From Gemmiger formicilis (GTDB lineage Bacteria > Bacillota > Clostridia > Oscillospirales > Ruminococcaceae): a DNA stretch of 64,000 bases. The notes under the pieces were generated by a model, which ran no database searches, was not told where the DNA came from, and saw only the letters and a program-made list of their open reading frames with translations. Location of the stretch: contig NZ_JANGCG010000014.1 of assembly GCF_024462815.1 (NCBI RefSeq), forward strand, positions 1 to 64,000, written 5' to 3'. A program made the position numbers and the translations under genes. Shown in pieces: positions 1 through 8,631 of the stretch; position 1 is the first letter of the stretch; every line of letters begins with the position of its first letter.

Positions 1-238
1 CGTAATGGCGGTATTTCGGGGCGAAGCGGAGGATCTGTTTGCCTATTATCAATTTACCAACGCCGAAACACCGCAGGAGTTTGCCGCCTATGTGGACGCC
101 TGTAAGGACGCCGCCCTGTACGAAACCGGGGTGACGGCTGCTTATGGGGACAAGCTGATTACGCTGTCCACCTGCGATGATTCCGGCAAAAACAGCAGAG
201 TGGTCGTTGTGGCAAAGCGTATAACCGAACCGAGGTGA
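1..238 (+). CDS. Class B sortase, C-terminal part (cut by window edge)
   Basis: The reading frame is open from the first bases, so only the last ~79 codons of the gene are present. It ends with TLSTC followed by a short spacer and an Arg-rich strand (SRVVVVAKR). This is the catalytic Cys and Arg layout of sortase B transpeptidases, which attach surface proteins to the cell wall. The catalytic His should lie upstream of the window. The stop is 4 bases before the start of the M23 peptidase gene, so the two are probably co-transcribed. Sortase plus M23 peptidase is a usual pair in conjugation modules of Firmicutes ICEs, where they help build or open the wall at the transfer site; that role here is inferred. 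Confidence 0.85.
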   Translation, partial: VMAVFRGEAEDLFAYYQFTNAETPQEFAAYVDACKDAALYETGVTAAYGDKLITLSTCDDSGKNSRVVVVAKRITEPR

Positions 239-242
239 GAGT

Positions 243-1931
243 ATGAGAACGCCAAAAGAGAATAAACGAAAGCCTCGCGACCGCACCCCCAAAAGTGCGG
301 CGGGGACGATACCGAAAGCCGCCCTAAAAGCGGCGTGGATAAAAACGAAAGAACAAACCCGCACCGCCGCGCGGGAAAATGACACCGACCCCCGACAACA
401 GGAACCGACAGACCTTGCAGGTTCGGCGGCGGAACAGGCGGCTGCTTTTGTGCGGCATCAGGGGCAGAAATTGGCAGAAACCCAAGCCCGACAGCACCAC
501 CAAAAGGAAGCTGCCGCCCGCGCCCACGCCGCCGGTGAGCGCGGTGTCAGCCCGAAACAAGCCGAGTACGGCACGCTGCCCGATGCGGCGCAACGCCCGC
601 GCCGTGGGGCAGATTTGCCCCGACAGCGGGCAAAAGAAAAAGCCATCACCGCCAAGACCGCGCCGCGTGATATTCGCGGCGTGACCCAGGGTCAGCGCCA
701 ACTGCGCACCGCCGCAACCGAAACTGTGCGCAGCGTAGCCCCCCAAGCACAGATGCAGAACCGTGCGCAAAAAATACGGTTTGCCGCACAAAAGGCTGCG
801 GACGGCGCAGGCAGAACGGCTGTGGCGGTGCGCTCGGCAATTCGGAACTTTCTTGCCGATTTGCACAGCCTAACAGCGGTTCTTGCGGCGGGCGCAAGCT
901 TTGCCCTAAGCATAGTCATTATAATCAGCCTTGTGGCGTTTGTGTCCGGCTCGGCTTACGGCATTTTCTTTGCCGCCGATGCCCACAACGCAGCGTCCGT
1001 CACCGTGCGTGAAGCCGTAGAAACCCTGACGGCAGAATACCGCGATAAGCTGGAAGAAATCTCCGATACGGTACAGCACGACCGCCAAGATATTGTTGCC
1101 AACGATGATGTGTACTACATTCGCTGGCAGGATGTCTTGGCGGTCTTTTCTTCGTATGTGGCGGGCAGCGAACAAGGCGCACCCGTTGCGGCGCTGACGG
1201 AAAATCAAGTGGACAAGCTGCGGGAAATTATGTGGGCGATGAACGCAGTGGACTACGCCACCCATGCGGAAACCGCTGTTATAGAAACAACGGACAAGAA
1301 CGGAAAGTCTACCACCGCAACCATAACCGAAACGGTTCTTGTAATACGTCTTACCCACAAAACGCCGGGCGAAATGGCGGCAGATTATCACTTTACCGAT
1401 CGCCAGAACAACTATTTGCAACTTTTGCAGAACCCGCAGTACGAGGAGCTGTGGGCAGAATTGCTCGGCAGTTTTGCACAGGGTGGTGGAAAACTTATGT
1501 CCCCGGACAGCACCCGCACACCGACAGGCACCCTGCAATGGCCGCTGCCGGTTGCGGGTGCAATCACCTCACAGTTCGGCCACCGCGTGGACCCCATCAC
1601 CGGCGAAGTCAGCTCCCACACCGGCACAGACATTGCCTGTGCCGAGGGTACGCCGATCCTCGCCGCCGCAGATGGAACCGTCACCGTTGCCAACGGTCTT
1701 GACAGCTGGGGCGGCAGCTACGGCTATTACATCCAAATCGACCACGGCGGCGGGCTGGAAACGCTGTATGCCCACTGTTCGTCCATCTGCGTCACCACAG
1801 GTCAGCAGGTGCAGGCCGGGCAAGTCATTTGCTATGTTGGGCATACAGGCAGGGCAACAGGGAGCCATTTGCATTGGGAAGTGAGAGTTGACGGCAATCG
1901 TGCGGATGTATTGCGCTACTTCACATTATAA
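243..1931 (+). CDS. Membrane-anchored M23 peptidase of conjugation module
   Basis: 562 residues. The first ~200 are very basic and Gln/Ala-rich with no obvious fold and are predicted cytoplasmic. A single hydrophobic segment lies at about 210-243. An extracellular region follows, then a C-terminal LytM-type M23 domain (about 440-558). The zinc and catalytic motifs are intact: HTGTD near residue 459 and HLHWE near residue 542. M23 enzymes cleave peptidoglycan cross-bridges; in ICEs such fusions act as the cell-wall hydrolase of the transfer apparatus. GAGGTGAG lies just before the ATG, and the sortase gene ends 4 bases upstream. The layout matches Tn916 Orf14/Tn1549-like hydrolases, but no NlpC/P60 domain is visible. 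Confidence 0.88.
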   Translation: MRTPKENKRKPRDRTPKSAAGTIPKAALKAAWIKTKEQTRTAARENDTDPRQQEPTDLAGSAAEQAAAFVRHQGQKLAETQARQHHQKEAAARAHAAGERGVSPKQAEYGTLPDAAQRPRRGADLPRQRAKEKAITAKTAPRDIRGVTQGQRQLRTAATETVRSVAPQAQMQNRAQKIRFAAQKAADGAGRTAVAVRSAIRNFLADLHSLTAVLAAGASFALSIVIIISLVAFVSGSAYGIFFAADAHNAASVTVREAVETLTAEYRDKLEEISDTVQHDRQDIVANDDVYYIRWQDVLAVFSSYVAGSEQGAPVAALTENQVDKLREIMWAMNAVDYATHAETAVIETTDKNGKSTTATITETVLVIRLTHKTPGEMAADYHFTDRQNNYLQLLQNPQYEELWAELLGSFAQGGGKLMSPDSTRTPTGTLQWPLPVAGAITSQFGHRVDPITGEVSSHTGTDIACAEGTPILAAADGTVTVANGLDSWGGSYGYYIQIDHGGGLETLYAHCSSICVTTGQQVQAGQVICYVGHTGRATGSHLHWEVRVDGNRADVLRYFTL

Positions 1932-1937
1932 AGAATC

Positions 1938-2255
1938 TCAGGCTGAATGATTTGCTCTATAGCTTTCTTGCGTAGAAAGCGCATACCCATGCCTCGTCAC
2001 GGTTTTCAATTCATTTTGCCCCAAGTCCAGCTTCTTCCGCAATTTCGCGATATGTACATCGACCGTCCGTGTCTGAATCGGCGCTGTGATATGCCAAGCG
2101 GATGACAGCAGAAGATTCCGGGAGCAGACACACCCGGAATAGTCGAGCAATGTGACAAACAGCTGATACTCCATGGCAGTCAGGTGAATCGGCTGGCCCT
2201 CTTTTTTAACGGTACAGTTAGATTCATCTATGGACAGATTTTTATAGTACTTCAT
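1938..2255 (-). CDS. Lone winged-helix (OmpR/PhoB-type) DNA-binding protein
   Basis: About 105 residues forming only the C-terminal winged-helix domain of an OmpR/PhoB response regulator. Visible features are LTAMEYQLF, then TRTVDVHIAKLRKKL and a C-terminal GYAL hairpin. There is no receiver domain and no upstream coding sequence for one, because the 5' part overlaps the end of the ABC permease gene. The ATG at 2255 is preferred over the GTG at 2264 because AGGTG lies at proper distance from it. The overlap suggests translational coupling to the exporter, so it probably regulates that exporter without phosphorylation. It could also be a truncated regulator that still binds DNA. Stop is 7 bases from the convergent M23 gene. 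Confidence 0.75.
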   Translation of the reverse strand: MKYYKNLSIDESNCTVKKEGQPIHLTAMEYQLFVTLLDYSGCVCSRNLLLSSAWHITAPIQTRTVDVHIAKLRKKLDLGQNELKTVTRHGYALSTQESYRANHSA

Positions 2256-4644
2256 CTGGAACACCTATCATGTCATAATCGTCAATAAGGGCCTGACCAA
2301 TAGCCCATGCGAGGAAGAATGCTGCGCATACCAGAAAAATCGGAATCCACATTGCATTGTAGCTTTCTCCGTTGGCGTTATAGCCTTGATTTTGCCAGAG
2401 CGCTGCAGCATGGAATAAGGGATAGAATCCCAGCCACTCGATACCGTTTTTCATGCCGGAAAGGCTCAACAGCGTGGGCAGGCAATAGGCAACTGCACTG
2501 ATAAAGAGCGCAGTCAGCAAATTTCCCAATTTCTGCCCGAGCCATAAGGTGATCCGGCTCATGCAGAGGCAGGCGGCAAAACGGCAGATCAACCAGAAAA
2601 TCAGCAAATCCGACAGGGTTATAAACTTGGGTACGGCCTGCAAGTCGGAAATACTCATCGCCGGTCCCAGCAAAGAGGGAAGGCCATAGTCACGCAGCAC
2701 CTGCCACAGGTGAGGCAAAACCGTTCCGAAAGCTATTACTGCCGCAAGCGCTGTGCTTTGCCGCAGCTTTGCTTTCACGGTGTATTTCCGACCTAAAGGA
2801 GTAGATGCCAGAATTTCATCCATGCCGCCCTTGCGCTCCATCGCAAATAGACCGCTGAAGCATAGGGCGCACAACAACCCTGCCAAAAGCGTATCCTGCA
2901 CATCACTTGTGCCGGTAAAACCGAACAACTTCTTGTAGCCGGTCTCATAAACAAGCCACGCACCGGGATTTTCCTTGAGATAGTAGCTAATGTTGGATTG
3001 AAGAACACGCTGATAAGCAGAATATTTCTGCTGCAGTGAATTGTAGGCCAGCAGCGCATCACTGTTCAATTCACCGCTGTTGACGCGCTTCTGTGTCTCC
3101 ATCATGGGAATAAACTCGTTGCGCTGATTCCGTATCCAGTCGCGGCTTTCTTCGCTCCACGGGCCGGAAATGTGCTTCATATAATAGGCATAGTAAATTT
3201 CGTCTGCGTCTATGTAGCTCTCCGCCGTCACGCCCTGATAGATGCCAAACGCCAGAAACGCTGCCAAGAATACTGCGGCTCCATTCATCAACAATAACTT
3301 CCTACCCTCTTCATGGGTAACAGAGGTCGCACGCGTTTTGCGGGAAAACGGAAGTGCAAAGCTGTGCTTGGCAGCCGGCAGCAGCTGCGCCTTGGCAAAT
3401 ACTGCGCAGAATACCGCAAACAAGCCCCCGCCCAAAACGACTGCCGTCAACCATTCGACCAGCGGCAGGCTGACAGGATTACCAAACCAGAAAAGATTCC
3501 GATAGTTCCCCAACAGTTCATTGGTCTGCAGCAGGCTCACCATATTCGCATATTTTATAACGTTCCAATGACTTGTGGCAGGGATTGCAGCACGGATACC
3601 GTACATTGCCAAGGGCTGCGCCAACGCGCCAATCCACCCGGCCGCAGCGCGTTTGGCGATAAGGGCAGCAAGCATGACCCACAGGCCCATCACAAACGCA
3701 CCGGCCCATTTTGCAAGCAAAAACCGAAGCAGGTATTGCCCAACTGTAATCTGCATTGTGCAGCGCATCAATGCGGGAACACTTTGAATCGTGCGATTCA
3801 TAGGCCCCAAGCTGAACGATGCCGAGCAATATGCGAGGTTGACCCCATACAGCACCGTAAGAACGACCAATAAGCTGGCAGCAAATGCCGCCAGCTTTGC
3901 AATGGCCGTCTTTAACCGTCCACCGGGCAAGCTGCGAATCAGGCTCAACAAACCGCTGTCGCGCTCTTGGCGTACAAGAATCAGCGCAAGCAGCAGCATA
4001 GCCGCCAACAGGATAAGATCCGTGAATGCATAGCTGATGGCCGTGTACAAACCCTTTTGCGGGTAATACTCTATAGGCGTATCTGTCAGCCCGGCATAAA
4101 CTTGTGCGGTCAGTTCGATATTTTTCAAATCGTACCCAGTACGGTCATTTTGAAAAATCGAGATGCCAGACAGTTGAGATGCCTTGGTCTGAACGCCATC
4201 CAAAAAGTCGCTGTAGGCCGCCACGGTGTCATATTCGCTTTGCAGCTGGCTGAATAGACGGTATTCTGTGTTCAAGTTATCCGTGAACAGAGTATAGGTC
4301 TTATCTGTGTACTCTTGTTCATAGGCATCGAACATAGCGGCGTTGTCCTGCCGATACTGCATAAGGCCGTGGCTTCCGTAAGCCAGTTCCCGGTAATACT
4401 GCCCGATTTTTACAAGGCTTTCTATCTCAGTGTATTTGTCGTGAAGATAGGCTCCCTTTTCTTCCATGGTTTTATCGGAAAGCTCAGCACCTACTGCGCG
4501 ATAAGCTGATGCAGGAGGCTGCTTGGCTGTGGGGCGAGTACCCATCCACAGCAGTAGGAGATTGGAGGCCGCTAGTATAGCCAACAGAGCCGGGAACACT
4601 CTTCCACCCCAGACTTTGCGGAGTTCAGCAAAAAACAGGCTCAT
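2242..4644 (-). CDS. ABC exporter permease, large two-half protein
   Basis: 800 residues. There is a hydrophobic segment near the N-terminus, an extracytoplasmic stretch, a first set of membrane spans (about 200-440), another span near 450, a second large soluble loop (about 470-590) and a second set of spans to the end. This looks like two fused ABC-2-type permease halves, as in antimicrobial peptide or lantibiotic exporters/immunity transporters. The start overlaps the ATPase stop by 4 bases (ATGA), so the two form one transporter. Substrate cannot be told from sequence; its place downstream of a peptide quorum-sensing locus suggests a peptide. Confidence 0.8.
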   Translation of the reverse strand: MSLFFAELRKVWGGRVFPALLAILAASNLLLLWMGTRPTAKQPPASAYRAVGAELSDKTMEEKGAYLHDKYTEIESLVKIGQYYRELAYGSHGLMQYRQDNAAMFDAYEQEYTDKTYTLFTDNLNTEYRLFSQLQSEYDTVAAYSDFLDGVQTKASQLSGISIFQNDRTGYDLKNIELTAQVYAGLTDTPIEYYPQKGLYTAISYAFTDLILLAAMLLLALILVRQERDSGLLSLIRSLPGGRLKTAIAKLAAFAASLLVVLTVLYGVNLAYCSASFSLGPMNRTIQSVPALMRCTMQITVGQYLLRFLLAKWAGAFVMGLWVMLAALIAKRAAAGWIGALAQPLAMYGIRAAIPATSHWNVIKYANMVSLLQTNELLGNYRNLFWFGNPVSLPLVEWLTAVVLGGGLFAVFCAVFAKAQLLPAAKHSFALPFSRKTRATSVTHEEGRKLLLMNGAAVFLAAFLAFGIYQGVTAESYIDADEIYYAYYMKHISGPWSEESRDWIRNQRNEFIPMMETQKRVNSGELNSDALLAYNSLQQKYSAYQRVLQSNISYYLKENPGAWLVYETGYKKLFGFTGTSDVQDTLLAGLLCALCFSGLFAMERKGGMDEILASTPLGRKYTVKAKLRQSTALAAVIAFGTVLPHLWQVLRDYGLPSLLGPAMSISDLQAVPKFITLSDLLIFWLICRFAACLCMSRITLWLGQKLGNLLTALFISAVAYCLPTLLSLSGMKNGIEWLGFYPLFHAAALWQNQGYNANGESYNAMWIPIFLVCAAFFLAWAIGQALIDDYDMIGVPDEVL

Positions 4645-5414
4645 TTACCGTCTCCCTCACCAAACACATTCAAGTACACATCTTCCAGACCTTGGCCGGG
4701 CGCGTATTTTTCAATCAACTCCGGCACGGGCGCGGCATCCACGATTTTGCCCGCGCGCAGCAGAATGACCTTGGTCGCCACCGTTTCCACATCCGAAACA
4801 ACGTGCGTTGCCACAAGAATAATGCGGTCTTTTGCCATATCTGCCAGCAATTCACGCAGACGGACTCGCTCTTTCGGGTCAAGACCTGCCGTCGGTTCAT
4901 CCAAAATCAGCAGCTTGGGGTCGCCCAGCAGGGCGGATGCCAGCAGCAGACGCTGCTTCATACCGCCGGAATAGGCAGAAAGGCGCTTGTCCAATTCGGC
5001 GGTCAAGTTTACGGCGGCCGCCACACGGGCCACCTCGGCGGCAACGGTCTTGCGTGGGATTTCCTTCAACGCGGTCATATAGGCCAGAAAGCGCCGCCCG
5101 GTATAGCTGTCGTACAGCCCCTGCTGCTGCGGCATATAGCCCAGAATGCGGCGGAAAGCGATGCCCGATGCGGGCTTGCCGCACCAAAGCACCTCGCCGG
5201 AATCGGGCGCCAGCGTGCCTGTGATAATGTGGATTAAAGTGGATTTGCCCGCACCGTTGGGACCCAGCAATCCGTAAAGACCCGGTGTAAGGGTGAGCGA
5301 CACCCCCGCCAGCGCTCTTTTCTTTTGTGTCCGCGTATTTTTCCCGAACGGTAACATCGAGATACGCGAAATATAGGTCTTGCAGAGAGAGTCGATAACA
5401 AATGTAGTATTCAT
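4641..5414 (-). CDS. ABC transporter ATP-binding protein
   Basis: 257 residues with all nucleotide-binding motifs: Walker A GPNGAGKST (about residue 53), Q-loop region MPQQQGLY, signature YSGGMKQRL, Walker B LLILDEPTAGLD and the switch His (VATHVVSD). It energises the 800-residue permease encoded just downstream with a 4-base overlap. The order of the CcmA/BcrA-type ATPase and permease fits a drug or peptide exporter. No Shine-Dalgarno sequence is visible before the ATG, and a TATAAT sits so close that the transcript may be leaderless (see promoter entry). Confidence 0.93.
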   Translation of the reverse strand: MNTTFVIDSLCKTYISRISMLPFGKNTRTQKKRALAGVSLTLTPGLYGLLGPNGAGKSTLIHIITGTLAPDSGEVLWCGKPASGIAFRRILGYMPQQQGLYDSYTGRRFLAYMTALKEIPRKTVAAEVARVAAAVNLTAELDKRLSAYSGGMKQRLLLASALLGDPKLLILDEPTAGLDPKERVRLRELLADMAKDRIILVATHVVSDVETVATKVILLRAGKIVDAAPVPELIEKYAPGQGLEDVYLNVFGEGDGK

Positions 5415-5420
5415 ATAATA

Positions 5421-5450
5421 ATTATAATTCTGCGGTTATTCGTATAGGAA
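5421..5450 (-). promoter_or_regulatory. Candidate leaderless promoter of ABC operon
   Basis: On the minus strand a perfect TATAAT lies at 5426-5421, with a weak -35 (TTCCTA, 3 of 6) about 18 bases upstream. The expected start point falls at or within a base of the ATG at 5414. Combined with the absence of a ribosome binding site this suggests leaderless translation. AT-rich sequence makes chance matches common, so this is tentative. Confidence 0.4.
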
Positions 5451-5480
5451 ACAAAGAACAATGAACAATTATTTTATTGC

Positions 5481-6866
5481 TTATCGGTTTTGAATGTAGC
5501 TGTAATTTGGATTGTTCGCAAAGAAATCGTCTGTGCCAATCATAGCTGTTTTCATTTGACGATATGTAGATGTATATGGTGTGCCTTCATTATTATATAG
5601 CGTTATGGGTACGTCCTCATAGTCATAGTAAACACAAAATTTATTCGGCGTTTCTGCTAGAATCGTAACAGGCAAAGCATGGGATTCACCACCCTTTAAG
5701 GTTATCTGTTGCCCGCCGCCATGTAAATCCACCGCCACATATTCGCTTTGGGATATATTTACACCTGCATTGTTTTCACGATTGACACGTATCAACTCAT
5801 CATAAAGAAGGTCATCTGCCACTTCGTAGCCTAAAGCATCTTCTAATGTTGCTTTCCAACGTAGCTTTTCTTCGGGGGAAACTGCATTCCAGTCAGCCTC
5901 TTCTAACGGGGTGCTACTGCTGATTATCATAACAAGATGTTCATCAAATATGCCGCTTACAAGTAGCGAGGCGTAGGAATTAAGCAAGGAATCCTCATAT
6001 AAAACGGTTTCCGTGCCTGAACGCAGATCGTGGCGAATTATTTGTGGCTGATTGGACTGCCAATAAACCAACGCCTCATCTGCTACCCGACATACAATAT
6101 TGCCAGTGGCTTCAATAATCGGCGTAAAATGATTCGTCGTAATGTTGTAACTATAAATGCCCGTAGGTGTTTCCGGCGAAAAACTATTCGTTTTGATAAT
6201 CAATTCATTGTTATAAGCACCTGTAAGGTAATATGCAATCTCATTGCTTTGCGGCAAAGTGTATAAAGTTTGAACACGCTTTGATATAGTATCTAAGCAT
6301 TGAATACTTTCGACCACGTCACCTGTGCTATCTATGTCCTGATGGAGATAGTACCAGCTTGTAGAATTAGCTGCAATAGCCCCGTCTGGTGAGTCCGCCT
6401 GTGAAAAGTTAAAAAATGTTTTTCGGTCAGAACCATCTAAACCAGCTTGAAAAATGACAGGATATTCGTTCGATGCGTTTGTATAAATGAACAAATTGTC
6501 ATTAAAAATAAATAGTCCATATAGCATACCGACATCTTTAATGTAGCTGCGACAGCTATCATTATTATGCGCACAGGCGGGTTCGTTACATAAGATTTGC
6601 CGGGAACAGCTATTGAAATCTGTATAATAAATATTAGCCCATGAACTGTCCGTCGCACGAACGACTTCATACATTCCATCGGAATTATAAGTGTGACTTT
6701 TGTTCATAAAGCCATCGACATCAGTAATTAAAAAGAGTTCGTCGCTATCATTGTGATGTTTAACGCTTGATGTATCTGGTGTTTCATTTGTTAGCGGGTT
6801 CGAATTGCACGAACAAAAGCACAGTGCGCATAAGAGCAACATATAAGACAAAAAAAGCTTTTTCAT
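5481..6866 (-). CDS. Beta-propeller-like lipoprotein with CX4CXHX4C motif
   Basis: 461 residues starting with a lipoprotein signal (MKKLFLSYMLLLCALCFC, lipobox Cys at about 18-20), so it is exported and lipid-anchored. The mature part has repeated short strands with GS/DG turns, suggesting a beta-propeller like DUF5050-type proteins. Near residue 90 it carries C-NEPA-C-A-H-NNDS-C. The same CX4CXHX4C spacing recurs in the lipoproteins at 51080-52435 and 54657-56036, so the three are paralogues. Ligand unknown: the motif could bind metal or form a disulfide. It lies between the ABC exporter and the agr-linked secreted protein, all leftward. AGGTGAAG precedes the ATG. Confidence 0.72.
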   Translation of the reverse strand: MKKLFLSYMLLLCALCFCSCNSNPLTNETPDTSSVKHHNDSDELFLITDVDGFMNKSHTYNSDGMYEVVRATDSSWANIYYTDFNSCSRQILCNEPACAHNNDSCRSYIKDVGMLYGLFIFNDNLFIYTNASNEYPVIFQAGLDGSDRKTFFNFSQADSPDGAIAANSTSWYYLHQDIDSTGDVVESIQCLDTISKRVQTLYTLPQSNEIAYYLTGAYNNELIIKTNSFSPETPTGIYSYNITTNHFTPIIEATGNIVCRVADEALVYWQSNQPQIIRHDLRSGTETVLYEDSLLNSYASLLVSGIFDEHLVMIISSSTPLEEADWNAVSPEEKLRWKATLEDALGYEVADDLLYDELIRVNRENNAGVNISQSEYVAVDLHGGGQQITLKGGESHALPVTILAETPNKFCVYYDYEDVPITLYNNEGTPYTSTYRQMKTAMIGTDDFFANNPNYSYIQNR

Positions 6867-6883
6867 GGCTTCACCTAATTGTT

Positions 6884-6950
6884 AAAAATCCCCTGTGATT
6901 TTGTGTTGAGTCCATGCCATTGCATAGATAAAACAAATTACAGGGGATTT
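6884..6950 (-). terminator. Intrinsic terminator after secreted protein gene
   Basis: Two long complementary arms (about 6886-6904 and 6933-6950, core AAATCCCCTGT / ACAGGGGATTT) form a stem of roughly 18 bp. On the minus strand the stem is followed by TTTTT, fitting termination of the leftward transcript of the gene at 6999-7604. Confidence 0.8.
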
Positions 6951-6998
6951 ATTATTGTATGGCTTTGTAAATCTTATTGATAGATTATATTGGATACC

Positions 6999-7604
6999 TT
7001 ACGCAAGAACGAATTTCCATTTGATACCAGCATTGCTAAGAACTGTATTGGCTCTTTGCCACATTACGTTATAATAATTGGAATCTTTACCAAGTTTGCT
7101 ATCACCGTATTTAAGCCAGAAGGCATCATGAATCATACCGCTAGCGAGAGTAGTTTTCAGCTTAATCTTGCCAGAATTTGTTGACAAGTTACCCATGTTA
7201 ATCTCGAGAACATCTAAGCTGTTTTTAGAAATTGAACCGAGTTTGCAATTCGCATTATCGGACTCACCTTCGCGAATAACTGCAAGATCCAAATGTCCAG
7301 CGGGACGAATAGTAGTAATATTATCGGTTCCGCGGTAAACATACCACTTTTGAGTGATATCTCCTGTGCGGCTATATGTCGAAACATTACAACCATCACT
7401 GCTAGAGTTTCCAACTACGTTTAAATACTTAGACGTCCCATCAGCATAGATTTCAAGTGGCTTCAGGTTCGAACTGCTGGTGGAAATGTAGGTGTCACCC
7501 AGTGCCAGTGGAGAGACCTCGGCAGCAAGTGCGGGTGCTGCCATGGCCACCATCATTGCGATGGCAAGCAGGAACATGGGGATGCGTTTCTTCATGGTTG
7601 ACAT
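6999..7604 (-). CDS. Secreted protein with ricin-lectin-like stretch
   Basis: 201 residues with a clear Sec signal peptide (KKRIPMFLLAIAMMVAMAAPALA, cut after ALA). The mature part contains a segment with a QKWYVYRG element followed by a hydrophobic HLDLAV strand, reminiscent of the QxW repeats of ricin-type beta-trefoils; this is a weak resemblance only. No cysteine pair or catalytic motif stands out beyond that. GGAGG lies 8 bases before the ATG. It is the first gene downstream of agrD in the same direction and has its own terminator, so it may be a quorum-sensing output or the product handled by the ABC exporter; both ideas are inference. Confidence 0.6.
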   Translation of the reverse strand: MSTMKKRIPMFLLAIAMMVAMAAPALAAEVSPLALGDTYISTSSSNLKPLEIYADGTSKYLNVVGNSSSDGCNVSTYSRTGDITQKWYVYRGTDNITTIRPAGHLDLAVIREGESDNANCKLGSISKNSLDVLEINMGNLSTNSGKIKLKTTLASGMIHDAFWLKYGDSKLGKDSNYYNVMWQRANTVLSNAGIKWKFVLA

Positions 7605-7808
7605 TTGATAAGCCTCCTATCTAATAGATTTAATAGGGTTGATGTTCGGACAATATTTAAGCATCTGCGCGCCGATGCCTAATACAACGAATGATATAAA
7701 GCGGTAGACTTCCATGTGAATCAGCATGATACAATCTTTCCGTTTTCGCGGTTTCTGATACCATTCTATCGGCTGATTCAAAAGGATAACCGTATATGAA
7801 TATGCTTG

Positions 7809-7940
7809 TTATTCTTCGGTTTCTTTGGGACGTGCAGGTTCATAAAATCCGCCCGGCGTAATTAAAGCCCATTCATGGCGTTCACGGTCGGTTAAGTATT
7901 GAATTACATTGGCAGCCATAGTCATGATTTTCGATTTCAT
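7809..7940 (-). CDS. agrD: AgrD-like autoinducer peptide precursor without cysteine
   Basis: 43 residues starting at the ATG with GGAGGAAACATT in front; an in-frame longer version has no ribosome binding site. It has the three AgrD parts: an N-terminal amphipathic helix (KSKIMTMAANVIQYL), a short core (ALITPGGFY) and an acidic tail beginning EPARP. In AgrD families the tail typically begins with such an E/Q-P-x-x-P element, and AgrB cuts just before it. The usual thiolactone Cys is missing; a Thr in the core is the only hydroxyl residue placed to close a ring (T-PGGFY), so a lactone, or a linear signal, would be needed. It follows agrB by 127 bases and has its own promoter. Confidence 0.72.
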   Translation of the reverse strand: MKSKIMTMAANVIQYLTDRERHEWALITPGGFYEPARPKETEE

Positions 7941-7979
7941 AATGTTTCCTCCTGTGCTTTGTTTTTTCTGTCTAACTTG

Positions 7980-8045
7980 AAAATAACAGCATTCTGTCGG
8001 AAAGTCAAATTTATAGCGTGAAATGTCGTATACGAGCGTGAAATG
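7980..8045 (-). promoter_or_regulatory. agrD promoter with LytTR-type direct repeats
   Basis: On the minus strand TTGACT (8008-8003) and TATTTT (7985-7980) are separated by 17 bases. Just upstream lie two perfect copies of an 11-base direct repeat, AGCGTGAAATG on the plus strand (8015-8025 and 8035-8045), reading CATTTCACGCT on the minus strand, with a 20-base period. AgrA and ComE, LytTR-domain regulators, bind pairs of 9-base direct repeats about two helical turns apart, next to the -35 box. The arrangement therefore points to autoinduction of agrD by the AgrA-like protein encoded upstream. Confidence 0.72.
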
Positions 8046-8067
8046 CAAAGAACGTAGAGATGGAGGA

Positions 8068-8631
8068 CTATTTTCGGGGGATTGCCGCCATTGCAGCGAT
8101 GAAGATTCCACTGCACATAGATACTCCAAAAATGACTGTCAAGGGGAAAATTGCAAGTTCCGTACTAAGCACGGAGCAAAGAAAAGTAGTCCTTTCGGCA
8201 ATCTTTTTGTTTGCCTTTCGCTCATATTCGGTGTAATCGGACGACCCTCCGACGCAGAATTTTCTTATCAAAAAAAATGAAGCGATGTTAATTGAAACAA
8301 TTAAAAATATGGGAAACCGTTCTGCGACGTGTACGGAAAGTCCAATCCCCACAAAAGAAACAACAAACGAAAGCAGCATACACTTAGTAGGCGTGGACGC
8401 ATGAAATCCACCTGCTCGACTGCGAATAGCGAGGAATGAAAAATAAAATGCAGCGGTAGGAAGTATGCCCCAAATCAGACTATTAACAGTAAAAAACAGG
8501 CACACGGTAACAACGCGAAGAAACCATCTTTGGAGGGTGTAGATATACCATTCGCGGGATTTTTTCTGAAGATATCCGTTTTGAAGAAATACGTCAATAA
8601 TATAGGTGCAATAATCCTCTAGTGATTTCAT
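8068..8631 (-). CDS. agrB: AgrB-type membrane peptidase
   Basis: 187 residues, several membrane spans. AgrB proteins cut the AgrD precursor and help cyclise it. The catalytic pair is present as RAGGFHASTPTKC; with the start chosen here the residues are His77 and Cys84, the same numbers as in Staphylococcus aureus AgrB. The start is the ATG at 8631 because it overlaps the stop of the histidine kinase gene (ATGA), giving translational coupling; an 18-residue longer frame starts inside the kinase gene and has no ribosome binding site. It forms one unit with agrC and agrA upstream. Confidence 0.9.
   Translation of the reverse strand: MKSLEDYCTYIIDVFLQNGYLQKKSREWYIYTLQRWFLRVVTVCLFFTVNSLIWGILPTAAFYFSFLAIRSRAGGFHASTPTKCMLLSFVVSFVGIGLSVHVAERFPIFLIVSINIASFFLIRKFCVGGSSDYTEYERKANKKIAERTTFLCSVLSTELAIFPLTVIFGVSMCSGIFIAAMAAIPRK

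Noticed and set aside
8015..8045. Direct repeats considered as a minimal CRISPR
   Set aside because: Only two 11-base units with a 9-base gap, at a promoter; no cas genes anywhere in the window.
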